NCBI GenBank assembly: GCA_021442155.1
Contig: CM038225.1
Coordinates: forward strand, 81,418,925-81,482,924
Length of the DNA stretch: 64,000 nt
Direction: 5' to 3'
Source: Cymbidium sinense
Lineage: Eukaryota; Streptophyta; Magnoliopsida; Asparagales; Orchidaceae
In this document: positions 1-13,400 of the stretch, piece by piece
How positions within the stretch are numbered: the stretch's first letter is position 1
How the letters are laid out: every line of letters starts with the position of its first letter
Notes under the pieces: model-generated
What the model saw: only the letters and a program-made list of their open reading frames with translations
Told to the model about the DNA's origin: nothing
Databases searched by the model: none
Made by a program: the position numbers and the translations under genes

Positions 1-255
1 ATCTTCAATAATATTTTATTAAATCAATTTAAATTAAGTTAAATTAAATTAAAAACTATCAACTATTACATTAGCTAAAATTACTTAAATTTAATTAATA
101 ATTATAATTAATAATTTGTAATTAACTTATAATTATATATTAATAAATAGTTAATAATAGTAAATTAAAATTAATTTTATCATAATATTTTAATTAAGAA
201 AAATTAGTAATTAAATGAATGATTTAAAATTAAGATTTTTTAAAAGGATTAAAAA
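1..255. other. AT-rich DNA without a recognised feature
   Basis: Almost pure A/T sequence with short TAAATTAA-like words. There is no ORF, no terminal repeat and no RNA-like fold I can support. Confidence 0.6.
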
Positions 256-495
256 AGGGGCATTTACATAGCACACAATTCTTATATATTTACATATCTA
301 ACACCTAAATATAAATATTTACATATATAACACTTAAATCTTTTATTATTACAATAAAAATAATCACTTTCTTAATTTTTTGAAGTAAAATTCAACTTTT
401 GAAGCATAGGAAATGTGATATATTTATAAATATCAAACTTTAGATATTAGATATGTAAATGCATAAGATTTGTGTGCTATATATGTAAATTTCTC
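256..495. mobile_element. foldback MITE-like element
   Basis: The left arm (about 258-309) and right arm (about 440-492) are imperfect inverted copies of each other. Both carry the words TTAGATATGTAAAT and TGTGTGCTAT. The loop is AT-rich and has no coding capacity. Arms of about 50 bp with a short non-coding loop are typical of miniature inverted-repeat elements. No clean target duplication was identified, so the superfamily is unknown. A related arm appears at 37533-37582, which supports a dispersed family. Confidence 0.55.
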
Positions 496-508
496 TTAAA
501 ATAATGGC

Positions 509-511
<3 letters not shown>

Positions 512-548
<37 letters not shown>
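512..548. repeat. (CT)n microsatellite
   Basis: Uninterrupted CT dinucleotide run of about 18 units, directly between two foldback-type sequences. Confidence 0.95.
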
Positions 549-550
<2 letters not shown>

Positions 551-552
551 TT

Positions 553-740
553 CTATAAATCCCGTAAATCCACCCTTCCAATAGGATTTACTAAATCTGG
601 GATTTAAGAGGATTTACTGGATTTGTTGGATTTATAGGATTTACTAAATCTGGGATTTAGTAAATCTATTTTTTGCATTTGGCAGAATTTACTGGATTTA
701 GTAGTCTAAATTCTAAGTAAATCCATTGACAAACACCCCC
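553..740. mobile_element. palindromic GGATTTA repeat, possible Harbinger-type MITE end
   Basis: The words GGATTTACTAAATC and TTTACTGGATTT recur several times and are themselves palindromic (GATTTAGTAAATC). The right end reads ACAAACACCCCC followed by TTA, that is GGGGGTGTTTGT on the other strand. That resembles the G-rich termini and TTA target site of plant PIF/Harbinger MITEs. A matching left terminus is not visible, so this may be a truncated copy. The class assignment is inference. Confidence 0.4.
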
Positions 741-743
741 TTA

Positions 744-3530
744 GAATAAGGTTTTGTGGTGCATATGAAAAGAAAAATATTTACATGAGGTAAAGCTATT
801 ATGAGAGTATTTTTTTTTGTCTTCTCTGTTAAGGTCCTATCTACTTGGGTTTTGGAAAAGGCAGGTTATTTTTCTTTTTTCATGGCTTATTTGATCGTAG
901 AATAACTTCTCTCTCCTTCAGTCTAAATGTTTTTTGTCCAGTCCAAACCACACAAATGTTAGTGCCTTAATCTCTATGCTAGCGGCCCAACATGTTTGAT
1001 CTCTCTTTTGTGTATTGTTTGAGACATCATATTTTGGTTTGGGATGTTCTTTTGCTTTTGATTAATGTGATTTATTTTAATAAATTTTTATTAGAGCCTA
1101 TTATAGGGTATGCTGGCCATGAATTTTGAGAGCAGAAAGTTCTATGGCTTAAAGTTGGAGAACTATGATGCATGACCTTATACATGAGCTTGTGCTGTAA
1201 CTAAAAAACCAACAAAAATGAAAGTAAAATAAGGTAAATATTGATAAAATATCTCTTCTTCGATCTTATCATATTTAAGGTCTTGTATTTGAATGTAGAT
1301 ATGTACATTATTAAGTCACATTTGAAACAATTTAATCATGTTATTTGTGATTTAAAAGTTATTGACTTGATTATTGACAATGTCAATTAAATTATATTAT
1401 TATTGTGCTCATTATCACTATCCTACAAATACGTTCATCAAAAATATATTATGAGACATATTAAATTTGCTTAAATGATGTTAGGAGTTTATTCTTGTCA
1501 ATGGATAATATAAGAAAGTTTGAGGGTATAAAGGAGCAAACATAGACCATGATAACCAAAGGAAGACCTTTTTAGAATGGATCTTACTTTAGCCATGGCA
1601 CAAACAAGTTTCTGGGTAAGTCTTATTCTATAATATGAAATTAGTGGATATTAAGAGGGATTGTAAGGATTTTAAAAAAGAAGTTCTAACAAATAGATAA
1701 CAACCATAAAGAGACATGTTAGTGGATGATAATTTACAAATATATATAAAAATTTAGCATTTTTTTCAATGAAAATAAGATAAAATGTAATGCTTAATGC
1801 TTATTGGTTTGACCTATTTATATATGTATAATAATAAAAGGATAAATTTTACTTATGAGCTAAGTGGTGATTATGTCTATATGATAAATAGTATTATGTT
1901 CAAGATTTTTAATTGTGGCACTATAAGATCACTATGTGGAATAGTTTTATTATGACATTATATAGAATTAGGCATGCACATAATTTGAAGAAGAACTATA
2001 TATATTTATATGCTCTCAATGATGTAGGCTCACATTTTTGTTGACAATGAGACCTTAAATATTTAAAGGATATGTTGGAGAACTTTATTAGTTATATACT
2101 ATAACTTTAAGTGTATTTGTTTTAGTTATATCTTCATCTATATTGAAGCATCATACTTGGTGTAAGTATAACATAAATAGCTAATTTGCTACAAGAAACA
2201 TTTTAGTATAATATTAAGAACAAGGTGATGGGAAACTTTTAAAGGTAATCTAGTAGGTTGGTCTTATATTATACAACCTACTTTACTTTGAGGTTACATC
2301 ATTATAGAATATGATGTAAAGAGAAAACTACATAAGGATATGAAAATTTAATGCTTAGGGGTTAGGGATTTTATAATGCTCAATTTAGATGGGAGTCACA
2401 ATAGATATTCATATCATGTCCATAATTTTGAGCCAATAAGATAATAATTATATATATGTGACTCAATATAATTAGATTAAGGAAGAGTTTAACCAAAAGA
2501 AAATTCATTTTATAAATTTACTAAAAAAATTTTATTACGAGGTTTCCATAAAATTTGTACAAATCAAAATATGATCAATGTGGGATTAAATATAACTGCA
2601 TAACTTTTAACCAAAATGGTGGCTCAATAAGATATGAAAAATTGTGAATTATAGTTAAAATTATGGAGATCAATAAAAGAAAAATTATAAATACATATGT
2701 CAAAGATGTTTTTGAATAGTAAAAAAGACTGAACATGATTTATTTAGTTTGGAGATTTTAATTTTCTATATACATATTATATCATGATTATGTATGTATC
2801 AACTGTTATACTTAAGAACACACTCAATTAAGAATATTCAATATGCATTCCTAAATCATAATAAGATTTAGTCTAAAAACTATTTTAATATAGCAATTCT
2901 CAAGCTTAAAAGGAAAAAATCAATCAAGTGGTGCCCCTAAAAGGGGGTAAATATCTAGAAATAGAATATGATGCTAAAATTATAACATTTAGTTTAGTGT
3001 CTTTAATGAATCTAAATTATGAAGCATAAATTTAATTATGCATAAAAGGAGGTCTAAGATTACAATAATGCCTTATCATTTCAAGAAAGAATTCCTAAAA
3101 GAGAATGTAAAAGAAGGCTTACTACATTAAGATAGATGATGTTAGAAATATGTGTATCATATTCTCTAATGGGGATACATCAAAAAATGAGTATCAACTC
3201 TATATCAATAATGAAAAGAAATTAAAGGAGTTGACAAAAACCAAAATGACACATATTTCTTTAACTAGAAGAAAAATCACTAGCTTGGCACATTACCACA
3301 AAAATGTCCTAGTGTAGACAAAAAAAAAAGAAACTTATAACAAAAAACATGGTAAGTGCACTTTCAACAAATATATAAATATAAAGATATGTGAGACTAT
3401 TTTTTTACTTTTAGGAAGATGCCCATGAAAATATTTGTAATCCAATCATAAAATATTAGGAAGCTTGACAAAGGATCTTAAATTATTTTGGTAAGGAACT
3501 CTTTTAGCACCACCTCTAGCTCCATCGGTA
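744..3530. other. degenerate AT-rich intergenic DNA
   Basis: Many stops in all frames and no terminal repeats. It lies just upstream of an old chromovirus fragment and may include unrecognisable gag and reverse transcriptase sequence of that element, but I could not align any motif. Confidence 0.5.
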
Positions 3531-3537
3531 AGAAAAC

Positions 3538-5360
3538 TATGTTGTAGCCTACTCTAATGATAAATTGAATGATTTTAAGTAAGAGTATTCTGCTTATGAC
3601 AAATGATTTTATGCATTTATTTAGTTCCTCATGCTTTGGTGACACTACTTACTGTATAGGGAGTTCATACTTCATATTAATCGTCAAGAGTTTAACTTTA
3701 TCAACACTCAAAAGTTTATGTCATAGATATTTTAAGTAGATTAGAACTTTTGCATGATTAAATTATATTCTCAAACACAATCTTAATGTCTATAATAAGC
3801 TTTATCTAGAGTAGCATTGGCCATTACTTATTTTTAACATCAAATTTCTTATTTTAGAAACTAAAGAAGGTTTATCTTTTTTGCTTTGATTTCCATGGAA
3901 AATAAAAAGCCTTCATCTTTATTATGCTCCATTCTAGTTATTAATGGATCTCTATATAGGTATAGACACCTCTACATTTATAAGAGATCCCTTAAAATAT
4001 TTTTGATTTTAGAGCTACATTCAAGAGATTTCTAGCTAGACATTTAGGAAGGGACAAGCTAGTTTGGTTAAAATTTGATTTTACTAGCAAACCCTCAAAT
4101 GATATTTGAGTAGGATTGTACTCAAATGCTACACTTTCAAATAGGCTAAAGTAACAAAATAGAGAGTTCAAAAATTATCCTACTTACCTATACCCTATAG
4201 ACCTTAGAAGGATTTTTTTTGGACTTTATGTTAAGATTGCTCAAAATACCTAGTGAGTCGATAACATTTTGTGGTGGTAGATAAATTCTCCAAAATAGCA
4301 AATTTTTCTTATCTTGCAATAAAATCAATGATGCATCATATATTGCAAGGATATTTTTCAAGATGATAGTGAGAGTATAAGGATTGCAAAATATTATAAT
4401 ATTTCATAGAGATGTTATATTTATATTTTTGAACGACCCTAGGCAAAGCATAAATTTTCTTTACCCTTTCATTTTGAAACTGATAAGCAAATTGAGGTAA
4501 TCGAAATTGCACTTGAGAACTTATTGAGGTGTTTAGTAGAGAAGGGAATACAAAATTGGGATTTGCTTATAGCATTTTAGAATTTTTATTCAATAACACT
4601 ATCTCAAAAATTAACACAATAAATATCATATAAGATAATAGACGGTTTGAATCCTAAAATATCTTCTAATATAGCTAATGTTACTACTTATGCAATTTTA
4701 GACTTTACATTTATATTTGTAAAATATTTTACTCTCTTATATAAAATGAGTAAGACATAAATCAAATCAAATCAAACAAATTAAATATATTGAATCCTTG
4801 AATAAAACTAGATCTATAAGAGAATATAAAGAAGATGATTATGTGATAATTCATTTTAGACTTCAAAAAATATATTCAAATTAAAAAGCCTCATGTAATG
4901 ACATGTGGCCCATTTTAGAAAAATTGAACTATTTTCTTAAATTTTTTCATGTAATACACATGTCCTACATTTAATATTAAAGATATATTAAAATTTCAAA
5001 AAATAATATTTCATAAGAATTCGAAGACTTACCTTTTTATAGATGAAGAGAGCTGCCAAACAGAAGTTGTAATTCAGCTCAAAATCTTTAAAGTGTAATA
5101 CATACAAATAGATGATGTACTTGATGATAATGGAGAGCACAAGATATTTGAGAGGTACAAGGAAAAATCACCTAGCAATGATACATAGCCTTTAAGAGTT
5201 AATCCAATAAGATATCACTTGATCTTATGGAGAACTACCTAGATTATGAATCTTCAGAGAATAGTTTTTAATGGCCACGTGAATGTTGTATCAGGAAGCT
5301 ATTATACATATTACAAGGACTCGAAGGAAAAAGAGAGGTAGACCCATCATTAGGAGCATG
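3538..5360 (+). pseudogene. ancient Ty3-gypsy chromovirus pol remnant (RNase H, integrase, chromodomain)
   Basis: Read through its stops, one frame at 3544-3725 gives an RNase H stretch with EYSAYDK, FYAF, HYLLYREFILH and FINTQK. This matches the chromovirus pattern YSTYDKEFYA...HYL.PKEFV.HTDH..L. Further right, 4220-4270 reads DFMLRLLKIP (integrase core, family DFVLGLP..P). Around 4465-4580 it reads HFETDKQIEVIEIALENLL then RCLVEKGIQNWDLL (family HPQTDGQTEVVNRTLGNLLRC). At 4828-4860 KEDDYVIIHFRL resembles the post-integrase segment. At 5310-5355 YLQGLEGKREVDPSLGA resembles a chromodomain core (YLV.WKG.P..DATW). The order RNase H, integrase, chromodomain is that of plant chromoviruses, on the plus strand. 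Frameshifts and stops show it is long dead. No LTRs were recognised. The clade is uncertain (CRM, Reina or Galadriel-like). Confidence 0.7.
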
Positions 5361-8300
5361 ATGAAGATATAATAAAGAATTTTGGTTCAATTTTTTTTTT
5401 ACTTAGATTTTTAAGTATTTTAATTCATATAAATTTTATTGTAAGAGTTTATGTCTCATAAGAGTATACGGAGAAACTTTTTAAGCATTTAAATCTAATA
5501 GTGCTTAAAATTTCAAATTAAAACAAAAATTATTAAATCATAGGAGAATTGATATAAATTAAATATATTAAATATTAATTGAATGTAATTAAATTAACCA
5601 TGCCAAAGTTATTAACAATTAGCCAAGGAGGGAGAAATCTCCCTTCTCAGTTCAAATATGGGGGCCAACCACAATCTTTCTCGCTCTCCTATTTTATGTT
5701 TAAAGTTTGCATGGAATTATTATTATTTGTTAAATGAGAAGATTATTACAATGAAGAAAAAGATTTAGGATTTTTCAAAGGTGTAGAGTCTTCCTGGCCA
5801 TCTTAGATAAGAAAGACTAAATACTCCATTTTATCTAATTTTCTTACAATATTTCAAAATTTTACTATAGAATTTTAAATCTCATCTCCTACTTCTCTAC
5901 ATATTTTTCTTAATTTTTCTCCCATAAAATCCTACAATAATCCTTCTTTAAAGTATTCAAGAAAAGAGATCTTCAATAATACCTAGTCATATTTCATTTG
6001 TTTTTTGCACCCCTTAATAAATTATGAGAAGATAAAGATCTAAACTAAAAACATTCACTATCACCTACAAAGTTCTATTAATTTTTTTAAGCATTCTATT
6101 TTATCATTTCAAATTTAGGTAGATATTCTCATTTTACCAAAAGTTAATAAATATCCTCAACCTTTATGAGATGCTGTTGACTTAATTGTTATTTACAACT
6201 ATCATCACTTTCATGTCATTCTCATGAATTGAGATGATTCCTTGGAGGGTGACTCTATTTCATCATATGTTCCTTACCAACTTCTACTAAGGTAGGACTG
6301 TATAATTTTGTTTTATTCATATGAGTATATATGGCTTGGTGAAAAAGATCAGAAACTAAAAGAATAAGATTTTTGTTTGTAAGGTCTTCAATTGGATGGC
6401 TTGTGCAAACTAGGCCCATTCTTATTGATAAGGTAAAGACAACTTATGCTCGAGATAAGTGTGGTGGAGGTAGAGTCCTTCATTAGGCATCGAGGTGAGG
6501 GACTTGTCATTAGCTTGCACCTTTCACACAACAAAGTGTATCAAATATGTATAAGAAGTACTTACACTTTTGTTAATTATACTTTGCTGTTGAAATCTTA
6601 TTAATTGATGAGCTCATCTTCTCTTATAGGTGCAATCAACTTTATTTTATAGAGGTGCTCACTTTCTAAGTGGAGTCACCTCTTAGGTCTCTACTAACTG
6701 GTGAGGTGACAATTCCTATGATTCCACTCTCCATAGTGGAGTCAAAAGAATCTCATTGGGATATTAACCATTTAAGAAGATGGTAAATGTAACATGCCCA
6801 TAGAAGAGGTAACTCACTCAGCTGCCACATAGCAAGGATAAGGAGGCTAACAAGTTCAACAACAAGAAGAAGAAGATGAAGATGATGAGAATGACATCAC
6901 TCACATAGACAACAAACTCTTATGACACATAACAAGCTTATCTTACTAGTGACATGCTCAATATGGAATACTGCATTTATTAATATGTCATTAGTTTGTG
7001 AGCATCTAGACTTAATTTCTTTATCAAGGTTGTCCTTCATAATAATGAATGTTTTTGTAATTTGCTAGCAAGATACATACAATCTTGACCAAGAGTGAGA
7101 ATAACTCTCAAGAGACTCAACAAGTTAAAGGTAGAGTCCCATACAATAAAAGTGTCATTTAGAGAAGAAGGGTTTAACCTCCATTGGGGAGCTAAGAGGC
7201 TTAAAAGGATGCCAAAATATGAAGAATGATTTTGTTGTTAAACTTTCCCATCATAAAAATGTACTTTGTCATTGAAAAGTCAAGTTTTAATATAAGGAAA
7301 TCATATGAGCTAATTTTCTAGACTCATTGTAGTATGAGGAGTTCTTCATGTACAAGTTCAAAGAGGGAATTAAAATTTTCCTTTAGAGATTAGTTGATAA
7401 TGGCTAACTTGATAGTAAGTTCTTAAATGTGAATAATTCCTATGAGTTATTGTAAGATTTGATGGAGAGGATGAGGCAAGTGCTGCAAGCAATTTGGCAC
7501 TTTATATTTCCTTTACTTTTTTTTTTTAAACTTTTGTTTTGGAAACTTGTAGCAATTTTAAATATGCAATGAAAGAAATTTGTATACTCTCCTTTTTATA
7601 TTTTTTTGGAAAATAAAATAAAAATAGAAAATTTTTCTTAAACTCTTTTCATTGTGCTTATTGAAATTCTTTTTGCTTGTATTTATTTATTTTATTTGCT
7701 AAATTTTCTTTATATTCAACACATTATTTATTCTTATTTTGTATGCACTCATTGGTATGTATGATTGATGTATGTTCTCAAAAAGTATTTGTAATATTGA
7801 GGGTTGAGTTTATTCTCATAAGATGGGCCTCACCTTTTACTAGTCTTTACCATATTCTAAGCAAGGGCATCTCCATTAAGTATACACCTTTAGAATACTT
7901 AACTAAAGTATAGAAGAAATCCATAAAATAAAGTCAAAGTGCAAATGAGAGCACTCTTACACATGGATTTATGCTTGTGAGAAGACAACAAGTGTATTAG
8001 TTCAAAATATCAAAATAGATTATTATAGTGAAACAAGCATTTCCTCTTCTCTCAATAAGATACTACAATTTTAAATGATTTATGAAAGAAAATTGGCCTT
8101 GATAGCTAACTTTGTGAAAACAACTCTAAGGTTATATATATATACCATGTTAATTTTTATATTTTTATTTTTAATAAAATGATGAAGACCAAATGTTGAA
8201 ACTTCAATCCAGTTAATTCATTGTAGAATTTAATAAATTATTTAGAAAATAATTACTTTAAAATATTTACATGTATAAAATGCTTAAATTAAGTTATTTT

Positions 8301-10186
8301 AAAATTAATGCCTCCTAATGCGCTTGCCTTAGATATTGAATAATCTATTTCCATAGCTTTTAAACATGATACAAATTTTTTTTTCCAGTCTAATGGCCTT
8401 ATCTTCATGTGCATGAGATGCATTGATAGTGTTCTTTTTTCTTGCACAAACTCAAATAAAATCCTCAATCTAAAATTCTTTGATTAATTTAAAATCATTA
8501 AAATCCAGAGAACATATTGGCTTATGGAGTTAGTATGGTCAATATTGAAGAAAGATCGATAATAAATGAGTTAATAACTCCAAAAGAAAACAAGGATACT
8601 ATCAAGAAAAAAACTCATCAATGCCATCCTTTTATAAGAGACTCTCATAGAATACTAGGAGAGTGATAGATGTATGAAAGCAATGCATTGCTTGTACTTC
8701 TTGATACCATCTTAAGGATGTACAAGAATAATTTATAAATGTTAACCTCAGAAATATTATACGAATAGCACATAATTAAAATAACAAGATAAAAATTAAG
8801 CCTATACCTAGTCAAAGCAAATAATCTTATGCTACTATCTTTTTTTAAGAAATATATATCATTAATAAACTAATTAGGTGATAATATAATAAGTCATTGA
8901 TTATTTGGAGCCTCCAGATGGTACCAATCTATTAACAACCAAATTTCTTTCTACCCAATTAGACTATTACTCCATTAAACTAAATATTTTCTCAAATTTA
9001 AGGCACAATTAGCCTAATCATGTATTGAAGAAGTACTCGTCGAAAGAAGATAGAGATAAGAGAATATCCAAAGCTTGTTAGATGTCATAAAAATAAAGAC
9101 TTTTTGCTTGTAGGTATTTTAAATATTTTGTATATGAGAGAAAGATAAACTATTGCTAATCTATTGGGTGCTAATTATGATTTGAAAAAAAAAATAATCA
9201 CACCATCTAATTTTTCATGATCATCTAAGAACATGAATCACCAAAAATGACTATTAATAAAATATTTAGGTTTAGTAAGATTGACTAAATATATTTGGGA
9301 TGTGGAGGTTAACCATATAATAAACATACTTCCACAATGATAACCTCCTGCTAGCCAATATTCTTAATCTATGCAGCTAATCTCAACACTTTATAAATGT
9401 GTGCTAATGCCACAAGTATTAAACATCTTGTGAACTTGTGTAATAAGTTTGGTAATCAATAAGGAACTAGTCCAAACTTTCCCTTATTCAATTATAAGGG
9501 CAAAGTAATACAATAACAAATCTCAATAAAGAATTAATCCTTCTTCAATCTGCAAATTATTAAAATTATATAACTAGTGCTAAGAGAGAACACAACTATA
9601 TCTTTCACTAAAGAAAAAAAAAACTATCATCTAACAAAGTCAAAAAGGTTATGAAATATTGAAGAGATTCCTATAGTGAGAGAAAATAATAGATTGAGAT
9701 ATCAAATTATATTTACTCTGATGAGTAGTGTTATAATCTAAGTACACCATGAATCTAACAAAAAAACCTAATGAGTTATACAAGATCGATGATAAGCTCT
9801 CCTTATACCAATCATAGCTAATAATAATATAACATCAAACTCCTCTTATATCATGATATCCTTATAAAGAATATTTCTATTATAAAGACCTAAAATAATA
9901 ATAAGATTTAACATATAATGATAAACTCCTTTGGGTCAATCTAACAAGTGTTAAAGGAGTGATTCTAAAACTCCACCATGTCCCTAACCCATGATAGATG
10001 AATGCTAGAGTATAGCAAAGTAGAAACATATACATCATCATAACATTGACATCCTTTAAAGTGTTATGTCATGTCAATAGAATAAAATATGTCCATGTGA
10101 CATAGTTTACAATGTCAGCACTTATTTTGTATAAAGAAAAATATTTAGGCCAATGGATAACACCTTGCTCTAGTAAGCCTTAATTG
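5361..10186. other. AT-rich degenerate DNA without recognised genes
   Basis: Only short ORFs that look random, for example 7677-7913. A GA-rich patch near 6860-6890 and a T run near 7518 are low-complexity. The prose-like, stop-rich sequence suggests very old retroelements, but no motif could be aligned. Confidence 0.5.
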
Positions 10187-10405
10187 CTAGATTCCACTTA
10201 GCCTAATATCAGTGATATGCATGAAGATGTTATTATAGTTAGTGATAGTGTTATCCATAATGAGATTTATGGAATAGTATTCTTTATGATATATCTTGGA
10301 AACCCTGACTAGAAGATCATCAATTCCATTTGGCTCCAATTTAATCAAAGGAAGTAAATATGCACAAGGCAAGAATTCACGGTAAGGAACATGCCCTATC
10401 AACAT
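10187..10405 (-). other. orphan 72-codon ORF, unrecognised
   Basis: An open frame of 72 codons on the minus strand with ordinary amino-acid composition, including GHVPYREFLPCAYLLPLIKL near its N-terminus. It stands alone, with no signal peptide or recognisable motif and no neighbouring exon I can identify. It may be a remnant of a transposon protein or a chance ORF. I assign no function. Confidence 0.15.
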
Positions 10406-13400
10406 CTCTTGATGCTACTCAATCTACTTAATAACATCAACATCCTCATGAGCATCAAGAGAATCAATTAAAGGTCCAAATTAAATCCTTAATGGCTTAT
10501 CCTAAACCAAGCCCTCCAATCAGAGCTAAAAAGACATCTAGATAGGAAAAAAATAAATAAATAAAAAAAAACCCAAAGTTAGCAAAATAATAGAAAAAGT
10601 AAAAAATAAATAAATAAAGTAAATATTATGAGATAAATTTACCATGTCAATAAATGAGCATGCCATATCCATTAAGGGTCATTTTTGACATTTATGATTG
10701 ACATCATTAAGCTTTGATCCTACTTCCAAGAGTGTTGATATAAATTATCTTTGGTATAATAGCTTGAGCTAGACTTATATCAATTCTCTATTTCAACTTA
10801 AAGGATTAACAAATTTACTATACCAAACACCAATTAGACAAAAGCCAACCCTATTTAAGTGTTTATGACCCTAATGAAGGTCTAACTTTGTAAAAAACTA
10901 TAAATAATGGCCAAAATAATGATCTATTATTTAAATTATTAAGTGGACAGCATTAATCTATTAATAAGTAGTTATTAAGCCCTATAATGCATTAGTAAGG
11001 CACTTGAGTTGATGGGCATCACTAAGATTATAAGGTTACAAAAATTAATAGAGTATTTGAATTACAAATCCTCACATTAATGGACATTTTTGAATCCTTA
11101 ATGTTGATACATTAACTTTATAAATGGGTACTTATAAATTCTTAAATGTTTACTTGATCTATTAGATGAACATGATTTAGTCTCATATTATCAGAATGTA
11201 GAATTGTGTCCTCCTCACACTCCATATATGCAAGGGGCCAACCCATTTCTCCTATCACTCCTTCTAAGAGACATGACACTCACTTAGTAAAGCCCTCTAA
11301 ATGTTATCACAATTGAGAGAAGTATTTAATTTAATTGAGAGTTCTAAACTCTTTATTATCTACCATTTCTATTTAATTTACATATTTTATATTATGAACA
11401 TTTTAATTTTTGAACTTAAGAATTTTTGTCTTTTAATAGTATACTTCAAGTGCTTCAAGCCTAAAGTCTACTATAGATATTCAAGCATAGTAAAGTACAA
11501 GAAATTTTTCCATTGAAACATAAATATATACATAGATACAAAGTTCTTTATATAAAAATTATAATATTTAACCAAGCTCATCAATGCCATATCTAACATG
11601 GAAGAGCTAAGGATGACTATCATTAATAAACATTATTATTTGCATGAGGGGAGACATGGACAAATTTTTATGACCTATCATGACTATTTCAAATGAATAT
11701 GATTATACTTGGCTTAGTAGAATTATTTGTGTGGTGGGTATGTGTCTATTTGAAGTGTCATTTGATTCATTATTATTGACATACTATGTAATGGGTTGAA
11801 GCCTTTTCATAGGTGCCCTAATCAAGGGTTAAGGTAACATGTCACCAAAGTTTTTTTGGCGAAAGGTAAAGCTTTTTATGTGGCTTTATCAATTTAGCTG
11901 TCCCAAATACAAAAAAAAAAGAACTTAATAAAAAAATATTCCTAAGTAACCAAAAGATAGAAAACAAGCTTAAAATAAAAAACTAGAACAAAATAATCTT
12001 CAATTAAGATTATTTGAGGGAGTTATGGCTTCCTCAATAAAACTTAAAAAATCACTTGAATGTGGTGAGCATGACACAAAATCATAAAGTTTAAATATTC
12101 TAACAATTGAAGTGTAATAAAATGGTTATACTTTGATCCAATTCATAACAACTATATCAATCATGAAAAGATAAAAAAATAATCAAAATCAAAGATGACT
12201 TTCTCTTTTGTAAGCATATTTGACTCTCTCTTTTCGAAGAAAACTCCACACTCAAAATCAACATTGTCTCGAAACTCTGTCATAAATTGATCAAAATTGA
12301 TTCACTCACATAATTTTAATAATTTGTTAAAATATTCCTAGAAAGCAATGAAAATTAAGAAATTTGATTATTTAATATTAAATAACTATTCCTCACATAA
12401 TTTTTAATCTAAAAAATATTTTTAAAATTTAAATTTTCTAAACTACCCATAATTTCCAAATTGTCACTTTTTTCCTAAAAATCCAATAAATTATAAGAAA
12501 TTATAAATTTTTATTAATCTCTTTTCATTGATTGTAATAGAGGATACAAAATATGAAGTCCAAATTCTAAAAGATTTTATCAGAGTAATTAATCTTTAAT
12601 GTCCAATTTCTAACATCATAAAAATTTAAAACTTATGTTATTACCTTTATATTCTCAACTATGGTAAAATGTCTCTTCACTTATGTTTACTTTAATAAAA
12701 AGCTAAAGTCAAAATTAAAACTTTATAAGATTTAGATATTTTTTAAATTTACATAAATATATCTCCCTTGTTTTTTACTTAAATTATGATATGGGGAATA
12801 TTATTTAAATCAATTAAAACACATTAATTTTACACAATCATCAGCTATATTACCCAAAATACATCAAGAAGTAGCTAAACTAATTCTTCATGATGAGGTT
12901 AAATTAGCACTCTAAATCAAATCCTTTGCCTTCCCCAAAGTGAGATTAACATGATTGGGCGTGCTTCTATAATTTTTTTGGTTAAATTTACTCATTCCCA
13001 CTCAAAATATTGAACCTAGATATTCTTAGAATAGGGAGACAACTAATATGATGATAATCACTCAAAATAGTATCACCACAAAATTGAAATCAAATAAGCA
13101 TATATAACACTAATGTTTGAACTACATTAAATAAATAATGATGCTTCCATTATATTAAGTAATATATAGACATCATGTTGAGTAAATTATTCCATTATTA
13201 GTATAGAATAATTGAACTAAATTCTACAACATTACTTGTGTAATGAGTCTAAGAAATAATAGAAAAAAGCTCATGTTTTTAAAATATTTAAAACCTCAAT
13301 GGGTAAGAATATGACTCAAAACATAGTTGTACAAATAAGCTAACTCAATAAAGACAACTATGACTTGGCATGGTAGGAAAAAAATGATGCTTGATGATAT

